The notes: generated by a model from the letters alone, not told the origin. DNA of 64,000 bases from an uncultured Rubripirellula sp. (GCA_938075415.1 CALJHC010000019.1:96596-160595), one strand, 5' to 3'. Positions 1 through 10,490 are shown, counted from the stretch's first letter. Numbers and translations are program-made.

Positions 1-3000
1 TTGCTTGACGTGTTTTTTGCGCCGCTGCCTGCATTTCCGACAAGGGCGTTTCAGCACCTCGCATTTTCTGCGATTGCTCAATTGCATCCTTAAGAGCCTC
101 TCGAGTTGCCTCCAGATCAGGGCGAGCTTCTGGGGTATTGGCCCAGCCAATGGCCCGTTCGGCGGCAGCAAGCAAGGCCTGGTCAACAGCTTGAGCTCGT
201 TGAGTGATCGAAGCCATTTCGGCAACAGCGCGATTCTTACGTTCCTGAAAGCTCGTATCGGCCCTCTCCATCGCTTGAGCTACACCACGTTCTTGCTTTG
301 CGGCTTCATCCAATGCCCTCTGCGCGGACTCAGTCGCCCGGCGAGAGATATCAGAAAGCTCCTCCTGCATTGGCTGGTTCTGCTGGAGCTCCCGTTCCAG
401 TTCTCGCAGCATTTCTTCAGGACTCTGCTGCGCGGCGCTAGCCAAATCCTCTGCCTCGTCATAGCGTTGTTCCAATTCGCCTTGCGGCGAGGATTCAGAA
501 TCTTGCCTCAACGCCTCCCTTGATTCCGACAGATCTGCGTTCTGTTCAGCGAGTTCAAAATGTTCAGCGGTTTGCTGAAGTGATTCAGCAAGTTCACCCA
601 GTGCGTCGGCTGTTTGATCAAGAAGTTCAGATCTTTTCTCATCGGTGTCAGCCCGGTTTGCCTCTTGCATCAACGATTCGGCCTCTTGAGCGGCGGATTG
701 AATTTCCGCCGCAGCCAAATCGGCATCGAGTGCAAGCTCCCTCTCCTCTTGATCAATTAATGACGCTGTGTTTGCCAGGTCAACGAGTGACTCGAGAGTC
801 TGCCGAGTTGCTTTTTCGACATCTTTTTGCTCCCTCGCCAATTCACCGGCCGTTGGCTCTTTCGAATCCTCGCGGGATTCGGTCCGCTCCTTGGCCTCCT
901 CAGCCTCACGCGCAGCCTGTCTCGCTTGATCTGATAATGAAAGTACGTACTGCTGCAAAACCCGTCTGGCTTCATCGACATGCGGCTCGAGATCCTGAAC
1001 CGCTGACTGCAGCTCCCATTGCATCGATTGCAGCGGCGTCTCGGCGGTCAACATGACTTCACCGCTCCAACGCCTTTTTAAAATGCGATCTCTCGCCAGA
1101 TTGTAATCGCTGTTGTCACGCGTTTTCCCGATTCTCGAAGTCAACTCGGGTGGCACACCGGATTCACGCAGAAGACGCACCGGGAATTCAAGACCCGTCG
1201 AAAATCGCTCCAACCAAGTGGGATGCAGAACTTTATTAATTGCGGTGCCCTCAAGGCGGCGTTCCCGCAACAACAAGTGTGTTAATTCCTGCAGCCAACC
1301 CCTGACAGAATGAGCCGATTCGATGATCTGATACGCTTGAGCGATTTGCTCATAAACCTCCGCCGCTGGCTTATCTTGGTAAGGTTCGAATCCTTGCTTG
1401 GTTACATTTTCAAACGCGCGTTGCATCAAGCGTGTGTCCGCAGCGTAAGTCAAGTCAACATTTTCTCGACTGCGTTCCAATGATTCTCGACGTTTCAACC
1501 ACTCTTGGATCTGATCTTTCTCTTGATTGAATTGCAACAAAACGAATTGATGCTCACGTTGCAGTGCCGCTAATTTCGCTGAGTCTGTTTGATTATTCTG
1601 CGCAGCTAGCTTCGCCTGACCTTCCCTACCTTTCACGGCGAGCCCACGAACGCGATCACGAGTGGGTGCAGTTTGAGCCCGCAACTCTCGAAGAAGTGAC
1701 TGCAAGGTGCTGCCAATTTGCCCGTCGATCATCCGGCCATTCGTTTGGTCTTTCAACTCTTGATCAAACTGGCTGGCAATCGTTCGAAAAGCCTCTTCAC
1801 TAGGAGGATTCTCGATGGCCGACTCAAGTCGCGTCAACCAGGAATCACTGAAACGCTTCCAGCCTTCAAAATGGCGCATCGTGTTATCTGGAATCGAATC
1901 TTCCTGCGCATCAAGAAGCTGGTTAATTTCTTTCAACCGTCCCATCGACACGAAGAGGTACCTCGGAAAACGCTCCACCGGCAATGAAGCAACCTCATCG
2001 GATCGCAATAACGGCTTGAGGCTCACCCGCAGTGAATTGGCGTCTTTCAACATTGCAACGGTGATGTGCTGGGCCAGCAGATTTCGTGCGTACCGATCAA
2101 CTCTCAATGCCTCGTTGGCATGATTCCTTGCCTGAACGATGCGTTTCTCAATCAGCTGCGTCCGTCGACCGGCCCAAGATTCGGCCGAATCGCTTACCAG
2201 GTCAAATGTCTCCGCCATCCAAGTCTTCTGTTGCAGCGAAACATCAACTAGCGAGATTCCTAATAATTCGAGAGAACCAGCCTCGGGCAAATGACTGGCT
2301 TGCCCAATGGCACCCTCAAGACCAGTCAACAATTCAGCAACATCAACCCCCAGCTTCTCGGAGTCTTCGAAACCTTCATCGACGCGATCCACAGCGTCCT
2401 CTACCGTCATCTCGCCCATCGTCTTCATCCAATGATGAAGACGCATCGACCACTGACTTGTCTCACGAAGCAGCTCGGTAACGTCCTCGAGGTGCTGATG
2501 GCGATTAGCATCAAAGCCTTCATCGGCGATCAAGATTTCCAACAGTGCAGATTCACCACGCTGACTGTTTCGATCGATTACCACAAACCGTGTACGAATA
2601 AAATCTCCATTCTGCAGCTTGATCGAATCAACCTGCTCCGACTTGCGATGCAAGAGGTCCCAGTGCCAAGTCAGATCCAACTCCCGATCAGATTCCGGTA
2701 CATCAATCTCGCGAACCATTGCGGGCTTACCGTTGATTTGGAACTCTTGGATCACGCGATCAATGGGCAAGTCATCCGAAGCAACTCCTCGCATCTGAAT
2801 GACATCCAGAGGTGACACGATCATCATTCGGTCCATCTCCGATGCCCACCTTGCAATCGGCGAAGAATCACGAAGCGGATCAATGGAATACTGGGGACTG
2901 TATGGGCTATTCAATCCGGATCGAATGCTCACGGCATCAATTTGATAGGTCTCGGGCGTTCGCACCGGCACACTCACTCGAAACTCGACATCGCCATCCC

Positions 3001-4114
3001 CAATTGGTGACAAATCTCGTGAGCCACCAACATCATCGTAATGAATCACCGCATCGCTGACGGGCTCATCAAAACGAACGGTCAGTTCAACCTGTGTTCC
3101 AACCAACGCCTCAAGATCACCATGCTCTGCGTCCTCGACTCGCGGTGACAACATGGAATAGTCTGGAAATAAATAACGCTTATTGAAGTTAACCACTCGC
3201 GGTCTGGGCAGTGGTGTCAGCGTTTCCCACAATGTCACTCCGTCACCACCGAGCACTCGATAATGCAATGGAACAGCCCCCAGAGACAAGTTCGCTGCAA
3301 AACGATTATCAATCTTGATCGTCCCTGTTTGCGGATACGTGGAGGGTGCAACTCGTGGCGTCATCGGAATCTCACCGAACAAGCCATCTTCATTGCGCCA
3401 CTGCAAAGTCACCTCATCTGTGGCCTGCCCCCCAACCTCAACCACCACAGCAACGGCGTCACCTTCAGCAACAAAACCCGATGCGGGCGACGGCTTTAAA
3501 ATCGTTAACTCAGTCAATGAGGCTCGCTGAATCGCAAAACCCGGTAACATTGCCCTTGCAATGCGTCGACCGAACTGGGCGTCGGGAACTAACAACAACC
3601 CTGCAAATAAAACCAGTAACACAAGCGCCGAGATCAACCAGCGTTGAATGAGACCAACGGGCAACAGATGCCCCATATCCAATCTGGAGGCCCGCGTCGC
3701 AACACTTTCCTGTAGCACCCGCCTCAAACTCAACGAACCATTGGTGGTAGTTGGATCCGCCAACTCCACCGCGGAAAGTAAATCCTCGCGAAGACTTGAA
3801 TCCGTTGCCTCCACTTGCCGCGCGACCTGCTGAGCATCGCGATCACCCAAAGGACGGATACCCAGCGAATAAAACATCGCTGCAGCGCCCAGATAGGCAA
3901 AGGCACCAAGTATCCAAAGAAGAAAATCACCCACAATCCAAACATAATCGATGATGGCGATTACCGAGATTGCAACCAGCAGTGTGACCACCGCCGAAGC
4001 GATTCCCCTTAGAGATAGCAGAAGCCGTCGACGACGATCAAATCGACCGAGTACCTCAGCTGTCTCGGGATTGAGTTGCAATCCATCGGTAATGGAATTT
4101 GTGATTGATGACAT
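1..4114 (-). CDS. Large membrane-anchored coiled-coil protein of Bat-like operon (DUF4175-like), partial
   Basis: Partial gene: it starts at the ATG at 4114 and is still open at base 1, giving about 1371 residues with the C-terminus outside the window. The N-terminus has hydrophobic segments near residues 33-55, 60-85 and 157-176, suggesting a membrane anchor. A long region follows (residues about 200-650) that looks like beta-sandwich extracytoplasmic domains, and residues beyond about 1050 are very rich in Glu, Gln, Ala and Arg in a heptad-like pattern, indicating long coiled coils. The start lies three bases after the stop of the upstream VWA gene, so it is the last visible gene of the operon. 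This architecture is common as the terminal gene of planctomycete DUF58-BatA-VWA operons (family knowledge); the DUF4175 label is tentative. A role in envelope organisation or as a scaffold for the VWA proteins is inference. I read the frame by eye and saw no internal stop. Confidence 0.8.
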   Translation of the reverse strand, partial: MSSITNSITDGLQLNPETAEVLGRFDRRRRLLLSLRGIASAVVTLLVAISVIAIIDYVWIVGDFLLWILGAFAYLGAAAMFYSLGIRPLGDRDAQQVARQVEATDSSLREDLLSAVELADPTTTNGSLSLRRVLQESVATRASRLDMGHLLPVGLIQRWLISALVLLVLFAGLLLVPDAQFGRRIARAMLPGFAIQRASLTELTILKPSPASGFVAEGDAVAVVVEVGGQATDEVTLQWRNEDGLFGEIPMTPRVAPSTYPQTGTIKIDNRFAANLSLGAVPLHYRVLGGDGVTLWETLTPLPRPRVVNFNKRYLFPDYSMLSPRVEDAEHGDLEALVGTQVELTVRFDEPVSDAVIHYDDVGGSRDLSPIGDGDVEFRVSVPVRTPETYQIDAVSIRSGLNSPYSPQYSIDPLRDSSPIARWASEMDRMMIVSPLDVIQMRGVASDDLPIDRVIQEFQINGKPAMVREIDVPESDRELDLTWHWDLLHRKSEQVDSIKLQNGDFIRTRFVVIDRNSQRGESALLEILIADEGFDANRHQHLEDVTELLRETSQWSMRLHHWMKTMGEMTVEDAVDRVDEGFEDSEKLGVDVAELLTGLEGAIGQASHLPEAGSLELLGISLVDVSLQQKTWMAETFDLVSDSAESWAGRRTQLIEKRIVQARNHANEALRVDRYARNLLAQHITVAMLKDANSLRVSLKPLLRSDEVASLPVERFPRYLFVSMGRLKEINQLLDAQEDSIPDNTMRHFEGWKRFSDSWLTRLESAIENPPSEEAFRTIASQFDQELKDQTNGRMIDGQIGSTLQSLLRELRAQTAPTRDRVRGLAVKGREGQAKLAAQNNQTDSAKLAALQREHQFVLLQFNQEKDQIQEWLKRRESLERSRENVDLTYAADTRLMQRAFENVTKQGFEPYQDKPAAEVYEQIAQAYQIIESAHSVRGWLQELTHLLLRERRLEGTAINKVLHPTWLERFSTGLEFPVRLLRESGVPPELTSRIGKTRDNSDYNLARDRILKRRWSGEVMLTAETPLQSMQWELQSAVQDLEPHVDEARRVLQQYVLSLSDQARQAAREAEEAKERTESREDSKEPTAGELAREQKDVEKATRQTLESLVDLANTASLIDQEERELALDADLAAAEIQSAAQEAESLMQEANRADTDEKRSELLDQTADALGELAESLQQTAEHFELAEQNADLSESREALRQDSESSPQGELEQRYDEAEDLASAAQQSPEEMLRELERELQQNQPMQEELSDISRRATESAQRALDEAAKQERGVAQAMERADTSFQERKNRAVAEMASITQRAQAVDQALLAAAERAIGWANTPEARPDLEATREALKDAIEQSQKMRGAETPLSEMQAAAQKTRQA

Positions 4115-4117
4115 GAT

Positions 4118-6562
4118 TTACACCAAACCGGCTCGCTTGCGTAACCACCACTCCGCTGCCAACAGCAGCAAAATAGCGATGAACCAATAATACGACTGCC
4201 ATAATAAGATATCGGATTCAACCACGGTTCCGCTCGATAAAGGCTGCAATGTTTCCAACAATTCATCGGCGGCGGATTCGTGGAGGTAAATTCCGGCTCC
4301 CGCTTCGGACACACTGCGAAGGGTCGCCTCATCAAGGCTCACCTGAGACATTTCGGCGACCTGACGTTTTCCGACCCATATCGGTGTCGACGCCTGCAGG
4401 GCAGTCGCGTCAAAACCGCTCGCTCGAATTCGAATTCGATACTGCCCTGAATCAAGTGGAAGCGTCACGCCGCGATACGTCCCTCGAGCCGAATCATCAA
4501 CCGCCATGGGAACCGACGCCACCACACGATCGTCCTGAAGCAATAAGGCATCAACGATCGCATCCCCAATCGGCTCTCCGTTGGCCGCCTGCAACCTTGC
4601 TCGAATGGTAGCCGCTTGCCCCGATCGGTACTCAATCTCGTCCGTCCCGATCGCAACGTACTGATCACTCGCGGCGTAAGGGGGCTGCATCGCAGCAGCC
4701 AACAGCTGGTTCCAAAAACGTGCGTGAAACCGATCCGCTACCTTATATCGCCAACGCCAAGTTTGGTCTGTCGACAAATAATAAACACGACCACCGCCGT
4801 ACAAGCGGGTGACTAACCATGGTGCGACTTCCGAATTCTTGCCCTTCAACTCTGCCAGCACCTCTGCTCCGGGTTGTGCCTGCAAGGCCGGAGACAAGGT
4901 TGGCGGGGGTAACTTCTCCCAAAACTCTTCTTGCTCATCGGGATTATTCCAAAGACTCAGGGTGGCGTCTTGGCCGCCCAAATTTGTCGGCTGAATCCTC
5001 GACACCTCAAAGGGTTGTTGCGGATTCTCATATCTCACCGGAATCAACTCGGGCAATAACGTCTCCGTTAGCTTTCGAATCCTTCCGTACTTTCCATCCA
5101 AAACGATCAAGCCACCACCGCGACGGACAAATTCACGAAGGCGTTCAGCATCAGCCTCCTCAATCTGCTCCGGCGGCACTTCACCAAGGATAACGGCATC
5201 GTAGGATGCCATCGCAATGTTGTTGTCCGGAAACTCACCAGCTTTGTCTCCGCGAATCAATTCTCGCTGATCCGTACCGAGTCCAAACAAAATCGTCTCG
5301 ACGGACCAAGCAGGATCACGGCTGAATAGGTTCCTGAGATAACGGATTTCCCAACGACTTGAACCATCCACAATTAATAGCCGGCGGGCACGTGTCGAAG
5401 CGGCGACACGGAACGACATGGAATCATTGTCGGCGTAGGCATCATCCTCGGTCGCTTCAATAACGGCCCGCAAATCAAGCACCTGTGAATTCAACTGCAC
5501 ACCACGCGGCACCGTCATCTGAAGAGAATCAAGAATCGAACCGACATCCAAAACAAAAGGAATGGCCTGCTGCTTACCCGATGGAATTACCGTTTGCGTC
5601 CAGACCGTTTGTTGGCCGGACTCAATCCGCACGGTCACCTGCCGCTGCTGAGCAGCACTCGGGGATGCCGGCGTCTTGCCCCCTTGATCAGCTTCCGTTT
5701 TCTCAGAGAGATTCGTTTCGCCAACTGGCGTTTGCACCTTCTCACTCGTCAGGCCAGACGCTTTCAAAACAATTTCACCACTAAGCTGCCCATCGGCGGA
5801 AACACTTTCAGGGCGAATCACATCCACCACGCCCACATCAAACGGCTCGCCCTGCAATCCGATCCCGACCGTATGGACTGCGATTCCCTTCTGCGCCAAA
5901 TCAGCCGCTAGTTCGATCGGCGAATCCCCCACATTGGTGCGGCCATCACTCAGCAATACCAAGGCTGTTGAATTCAGCGAGGTGGCACCATCAGGTTCAC
6001 TGTTGATCTCGTCGGCAGCGACGCCAAGTTGAAGACTGAGCACACTCGCCAAATCGGTTTGAGCCCCCACGGCCTCAAGATCCAAAACTGAGGGAACTTC
6101 AGATTCGTCCACATTGGACCAAACCACTGCGGGGCTACCCGAAGAAAATTCCAGCACGTCAACATCGTGCGTTTCCTCAAGTGACTCCAGCCAACCCTTT
6201 CTCTGACTGTCACCGGTCAGTAACGTCATTGCACGTTGAACTCGACTCTGCGGCGTCTCTGGTGATCGCCCGGCAACCTCTGCCGCTTCCTCGAGCGACA
6301 TGCTCTGCGAAGTATCAATCGCAAACATCACACGCCCCAGCGTCCCCACCGTCACGCGTCGGTGCCAAACCGGCCCCGACAAAATCAATAAGACAAGGGC
6401 GACCGCGGAAGCCCGCAACGCGGGCAGCAGATAGTTGTACGGAGCGTCTAACTGTTTGGTCTCACGAAGATAAAGCCATGCGACAACGCCGGCGGCCAGC
6501 AACAACAAAACAATCGCTACGCCCAGCGATAAGTCACCGGCAAATCTGATTGTCCCAATCAT
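4118..6562 (-). CDS. VWA-domain membrane protein with glutamine-amidotransferase-like fold
   Basis: 814 residues from the ATG at 6562, chosen because it overlaps the stop of the upstream BatA-like gene as ATGA and puts a hydrophobic segment right at the N-terminus. Two membrane segments (about 12-32 and 43-66) precede a VWA domain with a MIDAS motif DTSQS at residues 83-87. The middle carries a class I glutamine-amidotransferase-like stretch (LLIVDGSSRWEIRYL, then EFVRRGGGLIVLDG). A last membrane helix lies at the C-terminus before an RKR tail. In planctomycetes this family follows BatA-like genes and is thought to act in the envelope, binding protein ligands through a metal-dependent VWA site. 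No catalytic Cys of a true amidotransferase is apparent, so a structural role is likelier. It shares operon and topology with its neighbour, suggesting they form a complex (inference). Confidence 0.85.
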   Translation of the reverse strand: MIGTIRFAGDLSLGVAIVLLLLAAGVVAWLYLRETKQLDAPYNYLLPALRASAVALVLLILSGPVWHRRVTVGTLGRVMFAIDTSQSMSLEEAAEVAGRSPETPQSRVQRAMTLLTGDSQRKGWLESLEETHDVDVLEFSSGSPAVVWSNVDESEVPSVLDLEAVGAQTDLASVLSLQLGVAADEINSEPDGATSLNSTALVLLSDGRTNVGDSPIELAADLAQKGIAVHTVGIGLQGEPFDVGVVDVIRPESVSADGQLSGEIVLKASGLTSEKVQTPVGETNLSEKTEADQGGKTPASPSAAQQRQVTVRIESGQQTVWTQTVIPSGKQQAIPFVLDVGSILDSLQMTVPRGVQLNSQVLDLRAVIEATEDDAYADNDSMSFRVAASTRARRLLIVDGSSRWEIRYLRNLFSRDPAWSVETILFGLGTDQRELIRGDKAGEFPDNNIAMASYDAVILGEVPPEQIEEADAERLREFVRRGGGLIVLDGKYGRIRKLTETLLPELIPVRYENPQQPFEVSRIQPTNLGGQDATLSLWNNPDEQEEFWEKLPPPTLSPALQAQPGAEVLAELKGKNSEVAPWLVTRLYGGGRVYYLSTDQTWRWRYKVADRFHARFWNQLLAAAMQPPYAASDQYVAIGTDEIEYRSGQAATIRARLQAANGEPIGDAIVDALLLQDDRVVASVPMAVDDSARGTYRGVTLPLDSGQYRIRIRASGFDATALQASTPIWVGKRQVAEMSQVSLDEATLRSVSEAGAGIYLHESAADELLETLQPLSSGTVVESDILLWQSYYWFIAILLLLAAEWWLRKRAGLV

Positions 6563-8871
6563 AGTGCCCCCGCTTTTTCTCGAGGCCGTTGGCTGGACCC
6601 GACAGCATGTTGCTGCAAAAACAACTCGGCCACCAACACCAACAACAATGCCCCTAACAGCCACCGCCAGATCTCACGGCCGAAACGCCTCTGACTGTCG
6701 TCCTGTTGCAGCTCGGTAATGTCGTTGTAAATCGTCGCATCAACCGACTCCGCAGCCGACTCGATACGTGCCAGATCGGCGTCTCGCAGAATTGATTCCT
6801 GCGCCGGCATCTCAGCCAAACGTAGCGTTTCGGTTTGCGTCGCAAGCCCCTCAAGCATTGGCGTCTCACAACGAAAACGGTAAAGACCACGTTCAACGGC
6901 GGACGCTACCAACAACCGAGGAAAAATCTCTTCCGTCGGCTTGATCACCACTTCAACTCGATCAGGTGTTTCCAGTCGATACTCTGCCGCTCGCTTGGTA
7001 TCGATCTCGGCCGCGTCCTCACCATCGGGTTCAAGGCGTTTAGCCGGAACCACGATTCCGTCACCCACCGCCACATTCACTCGATTTTGATTGCCAGCTA
7101 AATCCAAAACAAGTTGCTGGATCATGGGAAGAAAAATCAGGCGCAAAGGCAAGGTGCTCCACGCCGTGTCGCAGGGTATTGCGAACTGCACCACTTTGCC
7201 ACGCCCACGTCGCGCCAAGACGGCAACAGGGTCACCGTTTCCGAGACTCCACAGCGTCATGGTGTTTGCATCTTCGTCAATCCGTTCCGTCTCTGGTGAA
7301 TCCGTTTGGATCGTTTCCAACCCCTCTGCCTCCACGGCGGCAGGCGTCAGAAGTTTTCGGTACGCATAGACATCGATCTCGGCAAATGGTCGATCATTGC
7401 CACCACTTAGCATGTCCCACGGTGAATAGATCGCGTGATTCATACCCGAGGGCTGTGGCAAACGATCCTCACCGGTAATCTCCCCAATCGTCTCCCCGAG
7501 CCTTGCTGGCAGCAGCCAACTTCCCTCGGCACACTCCCACGGCGTGTTGTAGGTTTCTGACGCTACCAAGTCTCCATCGAAGACAAGCATGGTGCCACCC
7601 CGAAGGACAAATTGCGTCAAAACACTTTTCTCTTCCTTCGATAATTCAGCAACATTGGCAAGCACCACCAAATCCGGATTCACCAACTCCATCTGCTTCT
7701 GAAGTTGCCGAGGCATGCAGACCTGAGTTCTGACAGCGTCCGGCTGATCGTCACCACCAAAGGCAAAGGGACTCAAGGCGATGGCCAAGTAATCCGTCTC
7801 ACCTTCCAAGGGTTCCTGACTAGGCGCCCCATCGACGAGCAACACGTCAATTTCGTCAATCACATCGATCGCCAAAGAACGCCGGTTGTCCTCCAAGACG
7901 GCATCAGCATGCTCGACAACTACCGCTAAAGCGTGAACACCGACGTCGTCAATTCGATGGGTCAATCGTGCGACGGTGGTTGATCGAGCCGCGATCGTTA
8001 ACGTTGACCGGCTGATCTCAGCACCATCAAGCATCCAAGCCAAACGCACATCCCGAATTGGTGAATCACTGGCATTTCGAACCGTCGCAGTGAATCCACC
8101 TCCCCGACCCGCTACCACGGCAGGCGATTTGGATTCAACCGTATCGACTGAAAGATTTTGCAACTCGTCCGAATTCTGACCAAGATTGAGAAAACTGATC
8201 GTCGGCGGCAAAGATTTTTCGCTCAGCGACTCAGCAAGATTCGAGAGGGAACCTAGCGTGGCATCATCGAGTGTATTGCTGGCGAAATCGCTGACTGCGA
8301 TGATCTGGCGTTGAGGATATGCCGCTTCACCGGAAGCATTAATCGCGGCTCGCAACAAGTCGGCAAGATTAACTGGACCCGACGAAGCACGCACCCCTTT
8401 CAATGACTCAATCGCCTCTTGAGCACCAGAAGCCGCGACGGGCGTACCGAGATGACTTGCTCGCACCAAGATCACCTCGTCACGCCTTGATAAACTTTTC
8501 AGCAAGGAAGTGACTGCACCCTTTGCAAGTTCGATTCGGGTCTGACCTGATTCCTCTCTCGCCGCCATGCTTTGACTGTCGTCCAACGCAACCACAACGG
8601 ATCTTGGCGCGTCGCCGGGCAACACGCGAAAACCGGTCAACACGGGACGTGCTAGGCAAAACGCAAGCAAAACAGGTAACAGGCATCGCAAAAGCAAAAG
8701 AAGAAGATGCATCAACTGCATTCGCCTTCGATTGATGCGAATCACGTTTTCCAGCAGGTGCATCGCACCCCAATCCAAGGTCCGAAAACGATTCCTGTAC
8801 AAAAGGTGAATCGTCAAAGGAACCGTGAAGGCAAGTGCTCCGAAAGCTAAGAGTCCATTCAGTAAAGTCAA
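6559..8871 (-). CDS. BatA-like VWA membrane protein
   Basis: 770 residues. The start is set at the TTG at 8871, which overlaps the stop of the DUF58 gene as TTGA and has GGAGG eight bases upstream; a longer reading frame exists but would overlap that gene by about 100 bases. The N-terminal BatA-type leader (MTLLNGLLAFGALAF, then TVPLTIHLLYRNRFRTLDWG) has two membrane helices around a conserved basic segment. A VWA domain follows with DDSQS as MIDAS motif at about residues 100-104. Next are an Ig-like or CARDB-like stretch, a second Rossmann-like region (VLLVDG, then LRGGTMLVFDG), and one C-terminal membrane helix before a Gln/His-rich tail. The Bat family sits in the envelope with MoxR ATPases in many bacteria; here no moxR is present in the window. 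Confidence 0.87.
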   Translation of the reverse strand: MTLLNGLLAFGALAFTVPLTIHLLYRNRFRTLDWGAMHLLENVIRINRRRMQLMHLLLLLLRCLLPVLLAFCLARPVLTGFRVLPGDAPRSVVVALDDSQSMAAREESGQTRIELAKGAVTSLLKSLSRRDEVILVRASHLGTPVAASGAQEAIESLKGVRASSGPVNLADLLRAAINASGEAAYPQRQIIAVSDFASNTLDDATLGSLSNLAESLSEKSLPPTISFLNLGQNSDELQNLSVDTVESKSPAVVAGRGGGFTATVRNASDSPIRDVRLAWMLDGAEISRSTLTIAARSTTVARLTHRIDDVGVHALAVVVEHADAVLEDNRRSLAIDVIDEIDVLLVDGAPSQEPLEGETDYLAIALSPFAFGGDDQPDAVRTQVCMPRQLQKQMELVNPDLVVLANVAELSKEEKSVLTQFVLRGGTMLVFDGDLVASETYNTPWECAEGSWLLPARLGETIGEITGEDRLPQPSGMNHAIYSPWDMLSGGNDRPFAEIDVYAYRKLLTPAAVEAEGLETIQTDSPETERIDEDANTMTLWSLGNGDPVAVLARRGRGKVVQFAIPCDTAWSTLPLRLIFLPMIQQLVLDLAGNQNRVNVAVGDGIVVPAKRLEPDGEDAAEIDTKRAAEYRLETPDRVEVVIKPTEEIFPRLLVASAVERGLYRFRCETPMLEGLATQTETLRLAEMPAQESILRDADLARIESAAESVDATIYNDITELQQDDSQRRFGREIWRWLLGALLLVLVAELFLQQHAVGSSQRPREKAGAL

Positions 8872-9770
8872 CGCCCACGCCTCCGCATCGAAAGATACTC
8901 GTGCAAAGCGTCGGCGAAGGGGCGATCGGTGGGCATCTGAACTAAATCCACACGGTGACGGCGGCAAATTTCTCTCAGTTTTTCCGTATGCTCAGCGAAT
9001 CGCTCGAGATATGCCGTACGAAGGGACTTGGAGTCGATCGTTTGTTCGTTGACTGCGTTCTCCAAATCACGAAACTGAATCCGACCCGAAAATGGAAAAT
9101 CGATCTCGTCCGGATCCAAAATCTGAAAGAACAGGATTTCGTGCCGCGCCGATCGCAAAAGAGCCAGGGATCGGGCGAGCGAATCAAGATCTCCCATCGC
9201 ATCAGACAGAATCACCAACAATCCGCGTCTTGAAAGCTTGGGAGCAATCTTCTGAAAGACGCCTCCCAGATCGGTCTCCTTCCTCGATCCGTCTTCAGCC
9301 AATGCCTGCAACACCGCAAGCAGATGCGAGGGGCGACTTCGAGATGGCAACCACTGCCGCGGCTGATCATCAAATGTCACCAAGCCAACACCATCTTGCT
9401 GACCAAGCATCAGGTAAGAGAGCGACGCAGCTAATTGCTGTGCATACTGATACTTACTGAGTTCCCCACTTCGAGATCCTGAATATTGCATCGAGCCACT
9501 ACGGTCAACGATCAGCGTGCAACGCAGATTGGTTTCTTCTTCGTATTCTCGAATGTACAGCCGGTCGCTCTTGCCAAACGCTTTCCAGTCAATATTCCGC
9601 AGCTCATCCCCTCTCACATAAGTTCGATGCTCCTTAAACTCGACACTAAACCCCTTGTGTGGTGACCGATGGCGTCCCGAGCAAAATCCTTCGACGACCT
9701 GACGAGCCAGCACCTGAAGTTTACTGACCCTGGCGAGGTCCTTCGGTTTTAAGAGATCCAAAATTCGCAT
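8868..9770 (-). CDS. DUF58 domain protein (VWA-like)
   Basis: 300 residues from the ATG at 9770; an upstream TTG at 9815 is possible but would add 15 residues unlike the family. The conserved DUF58 core is clear: HRSPHKGFSVEFKEHRTY, RGDELRNIDWKAFGKSDRLY and REYEEETN lead into the VWA-like strand with DRSGSM, the metal-binding motif. No membrane helix is seen, so it is probably cytoplasmic. DUF58 proteins are usually encoded directly behind a MoxR AAA+ ATPase and ahead of Bat proteins, and are believed to be clients or adaptors of the ATPase. Here DUF58 is the first gene of the visible operon, with about 720 bases and no ATPase upstream. It overlaps the next gene by four bases, so the two should be co-translated. 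Confidence 0.9.
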   Translation of the reverse strand: MRILDLLKPKDLARVSKLQVLARQVVEGFCSGRHRSPHKGFSVEFKEHRTYVRGDELRNIDWKAFGKSDRLYIREYEEETNLRCTLIVDRSGSMQYSGSRSGELSKYQYAQQLAASLSYLMLGQQDGVGLVTFDDQPRQWLPSRSRPSHLLAVLQALAEDGSRKETDLGGVFQKIAPKLSRRGLLVILSDAMGDLDSLARSLALLRSARHEILFFQILDPDEIDFPFSGRIQFRDLENAVNEQTIDSKSLRTAYLERFAEHTEKLREICRRHRVDLVQMPTDRPFADALHEYLSMRRRGR

Positions 9771-10490
9771 TGAGCAGCAAGCGAGGGCAAGCGGATGGAA
9801 TGGGTGGGCCGACAACGGAAGGAAGAGGGAAGGACTGCCAAAGACATGTCTTCTGGGACACGCCGTTCAACTCGCTCAATCGACGAGGGTTGACACTCGA
9901 CGACACAATTGAAATAGGTTACTGCCAGAAACGACTTCAACCACCGCGAACGACGCGTCTTGAAGCGATGACGGTCTCCTCTTCACCCGCCCCATCGTGA
10001 CCAGCAAAACATTGCAAATCTCGCTGCAAATTCCAATCTGCAGTAAATTCGAATGTGCAGCGAAAACCAACGTCATACGCAATCCAATTCAATACGCAAT
10101 CCAATGTACTGCGAATTGCCCCGCAGCACATTGGCGCTGCGGTTCCGCTTTTCGAAGTAAAGTGAAACGTTACTCGGAACCACGCCTGACGCAACTCGAT
10201 CATCGTGCAAGGAATGGGTCGCCGCCAAAGTATAACCAGCTTCCACCCGTTCCGTGTCCTCCCACACCCCTGACATCGCTTCGTCGGCCAAAATAGACCT
10301 TGATTCAAGTCTTGGTCAGGGCGATTCAAGAACAGCAAATCTGGCTTGGACCAAGCAGTCAACCGATCGGACAGCCAACCCAACGATTCACCAATGAGAT
10401 TGAGGTTGATCAGCGAGTAATCCGAACCATTGGATCCAAAATAAAAATCAGCAGGCTACTCACCCTGCAACTCGCGAACGCCTCGCCACC
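9771..10490. other. Gap between DUF58 operon and permease gene; possible short relic
   Basis: About 720 bases between two minus-strand genes. It must contain the promoter of the Bat-like operon, but I see no convincing -35/-10 pair. A minus-strand frame at 10073-10291 (72 residues, with the stretch NVSLYFEKRNRSANVLRGN) looks mildly protein-like, lacks a good ribosome binding site and resembles nothing I recognise; it may be a decayed fragment or chance. There is no trace of a MoxR ATPase. Confidence 0.4.

Noticed and set aside
9937..10383. Minus-strand frame of 148 codons
   Set aside because: Rich in Cys, Trp and Arg without domain or ribosome site; it overlaps another open frame at 10073-10291 that is also unsupported.
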